7,540 nucleotides of DNA from Rhodobacterales bacterium 34-62-10 (lineage in GTDB: Bacteria; Pseudomonadota; Alphaproteobacteria; Rhodobacterales; Rhodobacteraceae): contig NCJR01000090.1 in assembly GCA_002282555.1 (NCBI GenBank), positions 1-7,540 on the forward strand. Direction: 5' to 3'. How positions within the stretch are numbered: the first letter of the stretch is position 1; each line of letters begins with the position of its first letter. Positions 1 through 7,540 of this stretch are shown here, piece by piece. Under the pieces are notes generated by a model. It searched no databases. It had not been told where the DNA came from and saw nothing but the letters and a program-made list of their open reading frames with translations. The position numbers and the translations under genes were made by a program.

Positions 1-1525
<1,525 letters not shown>

Positions 1526-1537
1526 GGAAGGACCGAT

Positions 1538-1936
1538 ATGGCTGAGACCATGCAATTCGACCTCGTCAGCCCCGAGCGCCGCCTGGCCTCGATGCAGGTG
1601 GCGCAGGTGCAGATTCCGGGGGCCGATGGCGACCTGACAGCGATGCCCGACCATGCACCGCTGATCACGACCCTGCGCCCCGGTGTTCTGCGCGTCAGCG
1701 GACCGCAGGGTGACGCGGCCTATGTGGTGACCGGCGGTTTCGCCGAAATCTCGGGCGAGGGGACCTCGGTTCTGGCGGAAAAGGCGATGCCGGTCGCAGA
1801 AGCAACGGCAGCCGATTTCGACGCGCTGATCAAACTTGCGTCTGATGCGGTGGCAAAAGCCCCCGCCGATGCCAAGGACGCCGCGGACAAGCTGGTGGCC
1901 GATCTGCAAGCACTGCGGACCGAAGTCGGCGTCTGA
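1538..1936 (+). CDS. atpC: ATP synthase F1 epsilon subunit
   Basis: Epsilon is the small central-stalk subunit that binds gamma and the c-ring, and in many bacteria it inhibits ATP hydrolysis through its C-terminal helices. The protein has 132 residues, in the usual family range. The N-terminal half (about 1-85) is the beta-sandwich domain with the typical FDLVSPER start, the [22 protein letters not shown] stretch (split here as [12 protein letters not shown], then [10 protein letters not shown]) and GGFAEIS. The C-terminal part (about 86-132) is an Ala/Asp/Lys-rich helical region of low complexity. In alphaproteobacteria such as Paracoccus the zeta subunit, rather than epsilon, is known to be the main inhibitor, so this C-terminus may be less constrained (inference). 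The start follows AAGGAAGGA at 1524-1532, 5 nt before the ATG and overlapping the atpD stop. It is the last gene of the operon; a strong hairpin follows. Confidence 0.98.
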   Translation: MAETMQFDLVSPERRLASMQVAQVQIPGADGDLTAMPDHAPLITTLRPGVLRVSGPQGDAAYVVTGGFAEISGEGTSVLAEKAMPVAEATAADFDALIKLASDAVAKAPADAKDAADKLVADLQALRTEVGV

Positions 1937-1958
1937 TCGCCTTGCCTTCATCTATCAA

Positions 1959-1986
1959 AAAGGCCCTGCCGCAAGGTGGGGCCTTT
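1959..1986 (+). terminator. Rho-independent-like terminator after atpC
   Basis: A near-perfect inverted repeat begins 22 nt after the atpC stop. The arms AAAGGCCCTGCC (1959-1970) and GGTGGGGCCTTT (1975-1986) pair over 12 positions, ten Watson-Crick plus two adjacent G-U pairs, and enclose a GCAA tetraloop of the stable GNRA class. The descending arm ends in TTT and is followed by GTCATTT, so the T tract is short and interrupted. The position and stability support transcription termination of the atp operon, possibly doubling as a 3'-end stabiliser of its mRNA. Confidence 0.85.
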
Positions 1987-2041
1987 GTCATTTGGCCGCA
2001 ATACGCCACGGGATTGCGCCACAGTGCTTCATTTTTCTGGC

Positions 2042-2070
2042 CTGATGCCGCCCCAATCTGTCACTACTAT
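2042..2070 (+). promoter_or_regulatory. Weak candidate promoter for the lectin-domain gene
   Basis: TACTAT at 2065-2070 matches four of six bases of a sigma70 -10 box. CTGATG at 2042-2047, 17 nt upstream, matches three of six bases of a -35 box. This would place the transcription start roughly 17 nt before the ATG at 2094. A promoter is expected somewhere here because the atp terminator lies just upstream, but the match is poor. The rest of the gap between atpC and the lectin gene shows no other structure I can support. Confidence 0.2.
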
Positions 2071-2084
2071 CGCAACAGGTGAGC

Positions 2085-2090
2085 AGAGGT
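2085..2090 (+). promoter_or_regulatory. Ribosome binding site that sets the lectin-gene start
   Basis: AGAGGT lies 3 nt before ATG 2094, a short but usable spacing. No purine-rich motif precedes the upstream in-frame GTG at 2079, and this argues for the shorter 116-residue product. Confidence 0.5.
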
Positions 2091-2093
2091 GCC

Positions 2094-2444
2094 ATGCGGC
2101 GGTTCAGGAACAATTCCATCGGGATCGATCAGGGCGAGATGGTCCTGTTCTCGGATTTCGAACATGACGGAGAGATGTGGACGGGCAGCGGCCCGCGCCA
2201 CATCCGCAGCTTCGTGCATTTCCGCGATCCGTTCCTGACCCCGCCCGTGGTGCATGTCGCGCTCAGCATGTGGGACATGTCCAACATGGCCAATGGCCGC
2301 GCTGATGTGCAGGCGACCGAGGTTCTGGCCGAAGGCTTTGCCATCGTTTTTCGCACATGGGGCGACACCAAGGTCGCCCGCGTGCGGGTCAGCTGGATGG
2401 CGATCGGCGAGCTTTACGAGCCGGACGACTGGCGCATCGACTGA
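2094..2444 (+). CDS. H-type lectin domain protein
   Basis: A 116-residue protein made up almost entirely of one H-type lectin domain, the six-stranded beta fold first described in snail agglutinins and discoidins that binds GalNAc-type sugars as a trimer. The supporting pattern is FSDFEHDGEMWTGSGPR (19-35), V.F..PF..PPVVHVALSMWD (41-61), the GFAIVFRTWGDT strand (81-92) and the closing VRVSWMAIGE (97-106). No signal peptide or membrane segment is visible, so it is predicted to be cytoplasmic, which is odd for a sugar-binding lectin. I chose ATG 2094 because AGAGGT at 2085-2090 precedes it. An in-frame GTG at 2079 would add five residues but has no ribosome binding site. It lies between the atp terminator and convergent prs, so it is probably a single-gene unit. 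Its function and ligand are unknown. The domain call is by recognition, not by search. Confidence 0.85.
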   Translation: MRRFRNNSIGIDQGEMVLFSDFEHDGEMWTGSGPRHIRSFVHFRDPFLTPPVVHVALSMWDMSNMANGRADVQATEVLAEGFAIVFRTWGDTKVARVRVSWMAIGELYEPDDWRID

Positions 2445-2462
2445 GGCACCCGCACTACAGGA

Positions 2463-2483
2463 TCAGACCTTGCCCCGGTCTGA
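2463..2483. terminator. Candidate bidirectional terminator hairpin between convergent genes
   Basis: TCAGACC (2463-2469) and GGTCTGA (2477-2483) form a perfect 7-bp inverted repeat around a 7-nt loop. It sits in the 52-nt gap between the stop of the lectin gene and the stop of prs on the opposite strand. No T tract follows on either strand, so it is not a canonical intrinsic terminator. Its placement between two converging stops nevertheless suggests a role in ending or protecting both transcripts. Confidence 0.5.
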
Positions 2484-2496
2484 CGTCACCGCCGGA

Positions 2497-3513
2497 TCAA
2501 AGCTTGAACGTGCCCTCATAGATCGGGTCCAGCGTTTCCGTCTCGAACAGGGATGACACCGATGTGCCGTTCCAGATGTTCAGGATCGCCTGCGCGAACA
2601 TCGGGGCGGTCGGCACGATGCGGATATTGGGCGCGTTGCGGGCCGCCTCGGATGCCTCGATCGAGTCGGTGATGACCAGCGATTTCATCACCGAATTGGT
2701 GATGCGCTCGACCGCAGGACCGGACAGAACACCGTGGGTGATATAGGAATGCACTTCCTTGGCGCCATTCTCGATCAGCACTTCGGCGGCCTTGCACAGC
2801 GTGCCCGCCGTGTCGCAGATGTCGTCCACGATCAGGCAGGTCTTGCCGGTCACATCCCCGATCACCGTCATCTCGGCAATCTCGCCGGGCTTCTCGCGGC
2901 GCTTGTCCACGATGGCCAGCGGTGCGTTGATCCGCTTGGCCAGTTCGCGCGCCCGCGCCACGCCGCCCACATCGGGCGACACGACCATCAGGTCCTCCAT
3001 CCGGCCTGCGAAATGCGCCTTGATATCCAGCGCAAAGATCGGCGAGGCGTAAAGGTTGTCCACCGGAATATCGAAAAACCCCTGTATCTGCGCCGCATGC
3101 AGGTCCAGCGTCAGCACCCGCTCGATCCCCGCTTCGACCAGCATGTTGGCCACCAGCTTGGCGGTGATCGGCGTGCGCGCCTTGGTGCGGCGATCCTGCC
3201 GGGCATAGCCGAAATAGGGGATCACGGCGGTGATCCGCGCCGCCGACGACCGGCGCAGCGCATCCGACATGATCAGAAGCTCCATCAGATTGTCATTGGC
3301 CGGGTTCGACGTGGACTGGATGATGAACATATCCTCGCCGCGCACGTTTTCGAACACCTCGACGAAAATCTCGCCATCGTTGAACCGCTCGATCCGGGCA
3401 TCGACCAGACCGACGGACACACCGCGATGGATCGACATGCGCCGCGCGATGGCCTTGGCCAGCGGCAGGTTGGCATTGCCCGAAATCAGTTTCGGCTCGG
3501 TGATGGATGGCAT
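2497..3513 (-). CDS. prs: Ribose-phosphate pyrophosphokinase (PRPP synthetase)
   Basis: This cytosolic enzyme transfers pyrophosphate from ATP to ribose 5-phosphate, giving PRPP for purine, pyrimidine, NAD, histidine and tryptophan synthesis. With the chosen start it has 338 residues, close to class I enzymes of this lineage. Visible motifs are the ATP-binding flexible segment [11 protein letters not shown] (99-109), the synthetase signature beginning [12 protein letters not shown] (137-148) with metal-binding H139, the catalytic loop [10 protein letters not shown] (202-211) and the PRPP-binding loop [10 protein letters not shown] (229-238). All are intact. The frame stays open up to a GTG at 3576 and also has an ATG at 3537, but only ATG 3513 has a good ribosome binding site (AGGGGAA, 7-nt spacing), and the extra N-terminal residues look like translated leader. 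It is a single gene between a divergent promoter region and the convergent lectin gene. Confidence 0.98.
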   Translation of the reverse strand: MPSITEPKLISGNANLPLAKAIARRMSIHRGVSVGLVDARIERFNDGEIFVEVFENVRGEDMFIIQSTSNPANDNLMELLIMSDALRRSSAARITAVIPYFGYARQDRRTKARTPITAKLVANMLVEAGIERVLTLDLHAAQIQGFFDIPVDNLYASPIFALDIKAHFAGRMEDLMVVSPDVGGVARARELAKRINAPLAIVDKRREKPGEIAEMTVIGDVTGKTCLIVDDICDTAGTLCKAAEVLIENGAKEVHSYITHGVLSGPAVERITNSVMKSLVITDSIEASEAARNAPNIRIVPTAPMFAQAILNIWNGTSVSSLFETETLDPIYEGTFKL

Positions 3514-3631
3514 GGCGCGGTTCCCCTGCGTGGTCATCCGCGCGGGGGCAGGATGACAGATTCGTGACGTTGACACTGCCTATCATCTCGTTACCGTCGG
3601 GCAAAGCGATGCAGGCAAAGGAAACGCGCAA
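3514..3631. promoter_or_regulatory. Divergent intergenic region with promoters for prs and the isomerase-hydrolase pair
   Basis: This 118-nt gap separates two genes read in opposite directions, so it should hold both promoters. On the plus strand there is a perfect -35 hexamer, TTGACA at 3570-3575. No good -10 box follows at 16-18 nt; TTACCG at 3591-3596 is the nearest candidate. On the minus strand a weak pair TTGCCT...GGTAAC with a 17-nt spacer could serve prs. AGGGGAA of the prs ribosome binding site (minus strand, 3521-3527) and AAGGA at 3618-3622 before the plus-strand gene lie at the two ends. I see no clear operator palindrome. Confidence 0.45.
3521..3527 (-). promoter_or_regulatory. 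Ribosome binding site that sets the prs start
   Basis: The minus strand reads AGGGGAA here, 7 nt before ATG 3513. The alternative in-frame starts further upstream (ATG 3537, GTG 3576) lack a comparable motif, so this site supports the 338-residue form. Confidence 0.7.
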
Positions 3632-4231
3632 ATGGCCCATATCGATTATTTTTTCACGGTTCTGTCGCCCTATGTCTACCTGGCCGGAACCCGGTTGGAG
3701 CAGATCGCAGCGCGGCACGGGGCCAGCATCACCTATAAACCCGTGGATGCGGGCGCGGTCTTTGCCCGGACGGGCGGCGTGGCCCTGCCGGACCGCCACC
3801 CCTCGCGCAAGGAATACCGCGCGCAGGAATTGCCGCGTCAGGCCCGCAAACTGGGCATGCCCTTCAACCTGCACCCGGCGCATTGGCCGGTGAACCCGGC
3901 CCCTGCGTCCTATGCCGTGATCGCAGCACAGGCGGCGGGCGGCGGTGATATGGGCGCGCTGGTGCACAGCCTTGGCCGCGCATGCTGGACCGAGGAACAG
4001 GATATTTCCCGCGACGAGGTGATCCGTGGCTGTCTGACCGGGGCGGGCTTTGATCCGTCGCTGGCCGACAAGGGCTTGCTGGCCGGGGCCGAAACCTATG
4101 CCGCCAATCTGGAAGAGGCGGTGTCGCGCGGCGTGTTCGGCGCCCCCTTCTATCTGGTCGATAGCGGGCAGCGGTTCTGGGGACAGGACCGGCTTGATGA
4201 TCTGGACGCGCATCTGGCAGGCCATCTCTGA
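3632..4231 (+). CDS. 2-hydroxychromene-2-carboxylate isomerase / kappa-class GST-like (DsbA-fold) protein
   Basis: A 199-residue thioredoxin-fold protein with a helical insertion. It opens with a first strand IDYFFTVLSPYVYLAG (4-19), in which S12 occupies the catalytic position that binds the glutathione thiol in kappa GSTs and in the NahD-type isomerase. The cis-proline site is GVFGAPFY (167-174, P172), followed by the family-typical FWGQDRLDDL (182-191). No CXXC is present at the active site, so it is not a disulfide oxidoreductase. NahD acts in naphthalene breakdown, but no other aromatic-catabolism genes are nearby, so the real substrate is probably different; a glutathione-dependent isomerase or conjugase is the safest description. 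ATG 3632 follows AAGGA at 3618-3622. The next gene starts 1 nt after its stop, which implies translational coupling. There is no signal peptide. Confidence 0.88.
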   Translation: MAHIDYFFTVLSPYVYLAGTRLEQIAARHGASITYKPVDAGAVFARTGGVALPDRHPSRKEYRAQELPRQARKLGMPFNLHPAHWPVNPAPASYAVIAAQAAGGGDMGALVHSLGRACWTEEQDISRDEVIRGCLTGAGFDPSLADKGLLAGAETYAANLEEAVSRGVFGAPFYLVDSGQRFWGQDRLDDLDAHLAGHL

Positions 4232-4232
4232 C

Positions 4233-5060
4233 ATGCCGCAGGACATCCGGGGCGGCGTGCCGACCCATTGGATCACGGCGGGCAACGGCCCGCGTCAGGC
4301 GCTTTTGATCCATTGCTCACTGGGTCACGCGGGCGGCTGGTCGCGCATGGTCGCAGCCCTTGATGATGTGATCACCGCCATCGCCTATGACCTGCCCGGC
4401 CATGGCCGCAGCGCGGATTGGGACGGGGTATCGGATATTCAGGGCGTCAGCACGGCCATGGCCGCCGACCTTCTGGACCATGCCGGGCAGGGGCCTGCCG
4501 ACATCATCGGCCATTCCTTCGGCGGCACCGTGGCGATCCGGCTGGCGGTCGAGCGTCCCGATCTGGTGCGCTCGCTGGTGCTGATCGAGCCGGTCTTCTT
4601 TGCCGTTGCCGTGCAGGACCGCCCCGCATTGCAGGTGCAGGATGACGCCCATATGCGCGCTTACCGCGAAGCGTTGCGGGCGGGCGACCGGATGGCCGCG
4701 GCACGGGCCTTCACATCCGTCTGGGGCGATGGCCGTGGCTGGGATCGCCTGCCGCCCGCGCAGCAGCAGGCCATGGCCGCGCGCATCCACCTGATCGACG
4801 CAGGCGCGCCCGCGATCTATGGCGATTGCGCCGGGATCTTGTCAGGCGGCAAACTGGCGGCGATCACCTGTCCAGTCCTGTTGATCCGGGGCGGTGACAG
4901 CCCCGAAGCGATTGCCGCGATCAATGACGGTCTGGCCCGCCGCATCCCGCAGGCGCAACAGGCGGCGATTGCGGGCGCGGGGCACATGGCCCCGATCACC
5001 CATCCCGCTGAGGTGGCAGAGGTCGCGCGGACCTTCCTGCAAGGCGTTCCCATCACCTGA
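4233..5060 (+). CDS. Alpha/beta hydrolase
   Basis: A 275-residue cytoplasmic alpha/beta-hydrolase fold enzyme. The oxyanion-hole region HCSLGHAGGW is at 27-36, the strand-turn DLPGHGRS at 53-60, and the nucleophile elbow GHSFGG at 93-98 has S95 as catalytic serine. A helical cap of about 125-205 follows. The probable acid is D222 in LLIRGGDS and the catalytic histidine is H251 in GAGHMAPITHP. All triad members are present, so it is likely an active esterase, lipase-like or C-C hydrolase; the substrate cannot be told from sequence. HCSLG replaces the more usual HGxxG at the oxyanion site. The frame is open further upstream (from 4050) but that part overlaps the isomerase gene out of frame. ATG 4233 sits 1 nt after the upstream TGA and has no strong ribosome binding site of its own, so translation is probably coupled. 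It ends convergent to the aldolase gene. Confidence 0.9.
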   Translation: MPQDIRGGVPTHWITAGNGPRQALLIHCSLGHAGGWSRMVAALDDVITAIAYDLPGHGRSADWDGVSDIQGVSTAMAADLLDHAGQGPADIIGHSFGGTVAIRLAVERPDLVRSLVLIEPVFFAVAVQDRPALQVQDDAHMRAYREALRAGDRMAAARAFTSVWGDGRGWDRLPPAQQQAMAARIHLIDAGAPAIYGDCAGILSGGKLAAITCPVLLIRGGDSPEAIAAINDGLARRIPQAQQAAIAGAGHMAPITHPAEVAEVARTFLQGVPIT

Positions 5061-5115
5061 TCCGCTTGGTGCGGGCCGGGTATGGATATTTGACGCAAGA
5101 AGAAACGGGGGCCGG

Positions 5116-6162
5116 TCAGCCCGCCGCAAGCGTCAGGAACGCGTCAATCTGATCATGGCCGATGGACCAGTCGCAGACCAACCGCGCCGCCAAAGGCTCG
5201 GCCGGATCATCGCCCTCCAGCGCGCCTGACCAGATGTAATAGACCGCCCCCGCATCGTGTAGCCGTTGATGCGTGGCGCGGGGCAGGGTGGCGAAAACCA
5301 TGTTGGCCTGCGGCTCGTGCAGGAAACCCGCCGCCGGGATCGCCTTCAACCCCTTGATCAGCCGCGCGGCATTGGCATTGGCGCGCTGTGCTGAGTGCAG
5401 CCACAGATCATCGGTCAGAAAGGCGAGCATCTGCGCCGACAGGTAGCGGTGCTTGGAAAACAGATGCGCGCCCCGCTTGCGCCGCAGCTCGAATTCCCAG
5501 GCCTTGGCCGGATCGAAAAAGATCACCGCCTCGACCCCCGGCAAGCCGTTCTTGGTGCCGCCGAAACTGACCGCATCGACGCCGGCTTTCCACGTCATCT
5601 CGGCCGCCGTGCAGCCCAGTGCGACCAGCGCATTGGCAAAGCGCGCCCCGTCCAGATGCACGGGCAGGCCGTATTCCTTTGCCACGGCAGACAGGCCCGC
5701 TATCTCGTCGCAGGTATAGACCCGGCCCCGCTCGGTCACGTTGGTGATCGACACCGGCCCGCGCTGCGGCCCATGCACACCGCGTGTCTGTTCGGCCAAG
5801 ATCGCCGCGCGCAAGGCCGCTGCCGTCATCTTGTCACTGTCACCCACCAAAGTCAGCTTGGCCCCGCCGGAATAGAACTCGGGCGCGTTGCACTCATCCT
5901 CGTGGATATGGGCGACGGGCGAGCAGAACACCGTCTGCCACGGCTCGCCCAATGTGGCCAGCGCCAGCGAATTGGCCGCCGTCCCCGTGGCCACCAGATA
6001 GATCGCCGCCTCGGGTGCCTCGAATATCGCGCGCAGCCGGGCGCGGACCTCGACCATGATCGGATCATTGCCGTAAGGCATCGCAAAGCCCGTATTCGCA
6101 TCCACCATCGCCTGCATCACCTGGGGATGGGCGGGGCCCGCATTGTCGGAGGCAAAAAACAT
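5116..6162 (-). CDS. ltaE: Low-specificity L-threonine aldolase (beta-eliminating lyase family)
   Basis: A PLP enzyme of fold type I that cleaves threonine or allo-threonine to glycine and acetaldehyde in the cytosol. It has 348 residues, normal for the family. The protein starts FFASDNAGPAHPQVM, the expected substrate-side opening. The PLP-phosphate loop is ATGTAAN (58-64), a ring-stacking histidine is H85 in PVAHIHEDE, the cofactor-nitrogen aspartate lies in HLDGARFANA (169-178, D171), and the Schiff-base lysine is K204 in VSFGGTKNG. All are intact. The substrate may be another beta-hydroxy amino acid, since this family is broad. ATG 6162 overlaps the stop of the upstream YcgN gene by 1 nt (TGATG). 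A strong GAGGAG lies 8 nt before it, so it can be translated well in its own right. It is the last gene of a ribF-ycgN-aldolase operon; no clear terminator is visible in the 55 nt after it. Confidence 0.93.
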   Translation of the reverse strand: MFFASDNAGPAHPQVMQAMVDANTGFAMPYGNDPIMVEVRARLRAIFEAPEAAIYLVATGTAANSLALATLGEPWQTVFCSPVAHIHEDECNAPEFYSGGAKLTLVGDSDKMTAAALRAAILAEQTRGVHGPQRGPVSITNVTERGRVYTCDEIAGLSAVAKEYGLPVHLDGARFANALVALGCTAAEMTWKAGVDAVSFGGTKNGLPGVEAVIFFDPAKAWEFELRRKRGAHLFSKHRYLSAQMLAFLTDDLWLHSAQRANANAARLIKGLKAIPAAGFLHEPQANMVFATLPRATHQRLHDAGAVYYIWSGALEGDDPAEPLAARLVCDWSIGHDQIDAFLTLAAG

Positions 6163-6632
6163 CAGGTCGGCTCCTCTATGATATAATCTTCCCAGTCCTC
6201 TTCCGGGACTTCGAATTCCGGGATCGTGATCCCCTGCACGGACACGCCCGCATCATGCACCGATTGCGGATCGCCCGAAATCAGCGGATGCCAGTCATAG
6301 AGACGCTTGCCCTGCCACAGCAGCTTGTAAGCGCAGGTTTCGGGCATCCAATAGGCGTTCTTGTCCATGTTCTTGGGGCTGAGCACGATACATTCCGGCA
6401 CGAATTGGTGCCGCGTCGCATATTGCCCGCAGCGGCAGGTGCTGTCATCCAGCAGGCGGCAGGCAACGCGGGTCAGGGCCACCTCGCCCGTCTCCTCATC
6501 CTCCAGCTTGTTCAGACAGCACTTGCCGCAACCGTCGCACAGCGCCTCCCACTCGGCCTGTGTCAGCCGGTCGATGGGATATTTCTCCCAGAACCGGGGG
6601 CGCAGACCATCGCGCTGGATCGGATCGCTCAT
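6162..6632 (-). CDS. YcgN/UPF0260 family cysteine-cluster protein
   Basis: A 156-residue protein of the YcgN (UPF0260) family, part of the larger YkgJ-type Fe-S or zinc-binding cysteine-cluster group. The start FWEKYPIDRLTQAEWEALC and the motif CDGCGKCCLNKLEDEETGE (32-50) are diagnostic of the family. Nine cysteines are visible at 32, 35, 38, 39, 58, 66, 68, 81 and 100. CX2CX2CC plus the later C and CXC sites could hold a metal cluster. The family's biochemical role is not established, and I assign none. The C-terminus is acidic (EVPEEDWEDYIIEEPT). ATG 6632 overlaps the ribF stop as ATGA and has no obvious ribosome binding site, which points to translational coupling with ribF. An upstream in-frame start at 6665 would add 11 residues lying inside ribF and lacks family resemblance. 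Confidence 0.93.
   Translation of the reverse strand: MSDPIQRDGLRPRFWEKYPIDRLTQAEWEALCDGCGKCCLNKLEDEETGEVALTRVACRLLDDSTCRCGQYATRHQFVPECIVLSPKNMDKNAYWMPETCAYKLLWQGKRLYDWHPLISGDPQSVHDAGVSVQGITIPEFEVPEEDWEDYIIEEPT
6171..6176 (-). promoter_or_regulatory. Strong ribosome binding site of the threonine aldolase gene
   Basis: The minus strand reads GAGGAG, 8 nt before ATG 6162. It lies within the last codons of the YcgN gene, where it coincides with the acidic IIEEPT tail (the two Glu codons, GAG GAG). It confirms the aldolase start and would allow aldolase synthesis independent of YcgN read-through. Confidence 0.75.
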
Positions 6633-7540
6633 AGCGCGGCCAGAATGGTGCGGGCGCGGTCGCAATCGGCATCCATCTGGGTGATCAGCGCGTCAAGGCT
6701 GTCGAACTTCGCCTCGGGGCGCAGGAACTCCACCAACCCCACCGACAGCGGCACGCCGTAAAGATCGCCTTTGAAATCAAACAGAAATGTCTCAAGATTG
6801 GGCTTGTTCACCCCGAACATCGGCCGCACCCCCATCGAGGCCGCGCCGTGGTAGCTGCCCTTGTGCGGACCTTCCAGCACATCGACCAGCACGGCATAGA
6901 CGCCAAACCGCGGCGGATGCAGCCCGTCGATGGACATGTTGGCGGTGGGATAGCCCAATTCGCGGCCCCGCTGATCGCCGGTGATCACGCGGCCCTCGAT
7001 CCGGTGCCAATGGCCCAGCATGGCGGCGGCCTCGCGCGGCTGCCCCTCGGTCAGCGCGTTGCGGATCGCGGTTGAGGATACCGCCCCGGCGCTTCCCTCC
7101 AGCAGTTGCGCGATGGTCACGCCAAAGCCCATCTCGGCCCCGAAGGCGACCAGATCCTGCGCCGTGCCCGCGCGCCCCTTGCCAAAGCAGAAATCCGCGC
7201 CGATGACGATGTGTTTCAGGCCCAGACCATCCGCAATCACCCGCTGCGCGAAATCGCGCGGGGTTAGCGATGACATGCCGGCGTTGAAATTCAGCTCATA
7301 AAGCCGGTCCACCCCCAGCTTTTCCAACCGATGCGCCCGCGCCTCGCGGCTCATCAGGCGGAAAGGGGGGGCATCGGGGGCAAAGAACTGGCGCGGATGC
7401 GGCTCGAATGTCATCACGCCCAGGGGCGCGCCGATCTGCGCCGCTGCCGCACGGGCCATGTCGATCACCGAGCGATGGCCCAGATGGACCCCGTCGAAAT
7501 TGCCGATCGCGGCGGAGGCGCCCCGATCTGCCGCATCTAC
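6629..7540 (-). CDS. ribF: Bifunctional riboflavin kinase / FAD synthetase (N-terminus cut by window edge)
   Basis: This enzyme phosphorylates riboflavin to FMN and then adenylylates FMN to FAD. The visible part has 303 residues; about 10 or so residues are missing, judging by the usual length near 310. The frame runs open to the edge, and the GTG at 7468 is an internal Val codon, not the start. The N-terminal adenylyltransferase domain shows IGNFDGVHLGH (visible 12-22), the FEPHPRQFF stretch (45-53), IGADFCFGKGRAG (113-125) and the SSTAIRNAL motif (155-163). The C-terminal kinase domain shows GRVITGDQRGRELGYPTANM (183-202), FGVYAV (212-217), GAASMGVRPMFG (232-243), and LETFLFDFKGDLYG (249-262) with probable catalytic E250. 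It is upstream of, and overlaps by 4 nt, the YcgN gene. Confidence 0.97.
   Translation of the reverse strand, partial: VDAADRGASAAIGNFDGVHLGHRSVIDMARAAAAQIGAPLGVMTFEPHPRQFFAPDAPPFRLMSREARAHRLEKLGVDRLYELNFNAGMSSLTPRDFAQRVIADGLGLKHIVIGADFCFGKGRAGTAQDLVAFGAEMGFGVTIAQLLEGSAGAVSSTAIRNALTEGQPREAAAMLGHWHRIEGRVITGDQRGRELGYPTANMSIDGLHPPRFGVYAVLVDVLEGPHKGSYHGAASMGVRPMFGVNKPNLETFLFDFKGDLYGVPLSVGLVEFLRPEAKFDSLDALITQMDADCDRARTILAAL

Noticed and set aside
2734..3567. A 277-codon plus-strand open frame opposite prs
   Set aside because: It is antisense to an intact prs gene, with a His/Arg/Asp-rich composition and no motif. It is a codon-bias shadow.
3514..3576. A 21-residue N-terminal extension of prs from GTG 3576
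   Set aside because: There is no ribosome binding site at the upstream starts, and the extra residues have no family similarity. ATG 3513 has AGGGGAA at ideal spacing.
3293..4285. A 330-codon minus-strand open frame crossing the isomerase gene, the divergent region and prs
   Set aside because: It covers two well-supported genes in the wrong frame or strand and shows no family resemblance.
5061..5115. A possible terminator between the convergent hydrolase and aldolase genes, suggested by two GGCCGG-containing G-rich blocks
   Set aside because: The two blocks are direct rather than inverted repeats beyond the self-complementary GGCC core, and no T tract follows. No convincing stem forms.
5395..6186. 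A 263-codon plus-strand open frame opposite the threonine aldolase gene
   Set aside because: The aldolase has all catalytic residues in its own frame. The antisense translation is low-complexity and His/Arg-rich, so it is a shadow.

Overview
This window looks like a chromosomal core region of a high-GC alphaproteobacterium, most likely Rhodobacterales (Roseobacter/Paracoccaceae group). The basis is the atpG-atpD-atpC order with strong resemblance of the beta subunit to that lineage, an H-type lectin protein directly after atpC, a 338-residue alphaproteobacterial-type PRPP synthetase, strong G/C at third codon positions, and long antisense open frames. No taxonomic search was possible, so the placement is inference from recognised protein families.

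Layout, left to right. Positions 1-1936 on the plus strand hold the end of an F1 ATP synthase operon: the last 26 codons of atpG, complete atpD (beta) and complete atpC (epsilon), closed by a 12-bp hairpin with a GCAA loop (1959-1986). A separate small plus-strand gene (2094-2444) encodes a 116-residue H-type lectin domain protein. It converges on prs (2497-3513, minus), with a 7-bp hairpin between the two stops. prs is transcribed away from a divergent intergenic region (3514-3631). The opposite side of that region starts a tightly coupled plus-strand pair: a 2-hydroxychromene-2-carboxylate isomerase/kappa-GST-like protein (3632-4231) and an alpha/beta hydrolase (4233-5060). These converge on a minus-strand cluster running from the right window edge: ribF (cut at the edge), a YcgN/UPF0260 cysteine-cluster protein, and a low-specificity threonine aldolase, joined by 4-nt and 1-nt overlaps.

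The genes cover central metabolism: ATP synthesis (atpGDC), PRPP supply for nucleotides, His and Trp (prs), FMN/FAD synthesis (ribF) and threonine/glycine interconversion (ltaE-like). The other four are accessory or poorly characterised: the lectin-domain protein, the isomerase-like/hydrolase pair, and the YcgN protein. I see no mobile element, CRISPR array, tRNA or rRNA, no frameshifted gene and no clear sign of recent transfer. The window looks like ordinary core genome. The most interesting points are the orphan lectin next to the ATP synthase operon, the uncharacterised translationally coupled isomerase-hydrolase pair, and the overlapping ribF-ycgN-aldolase arrangement.
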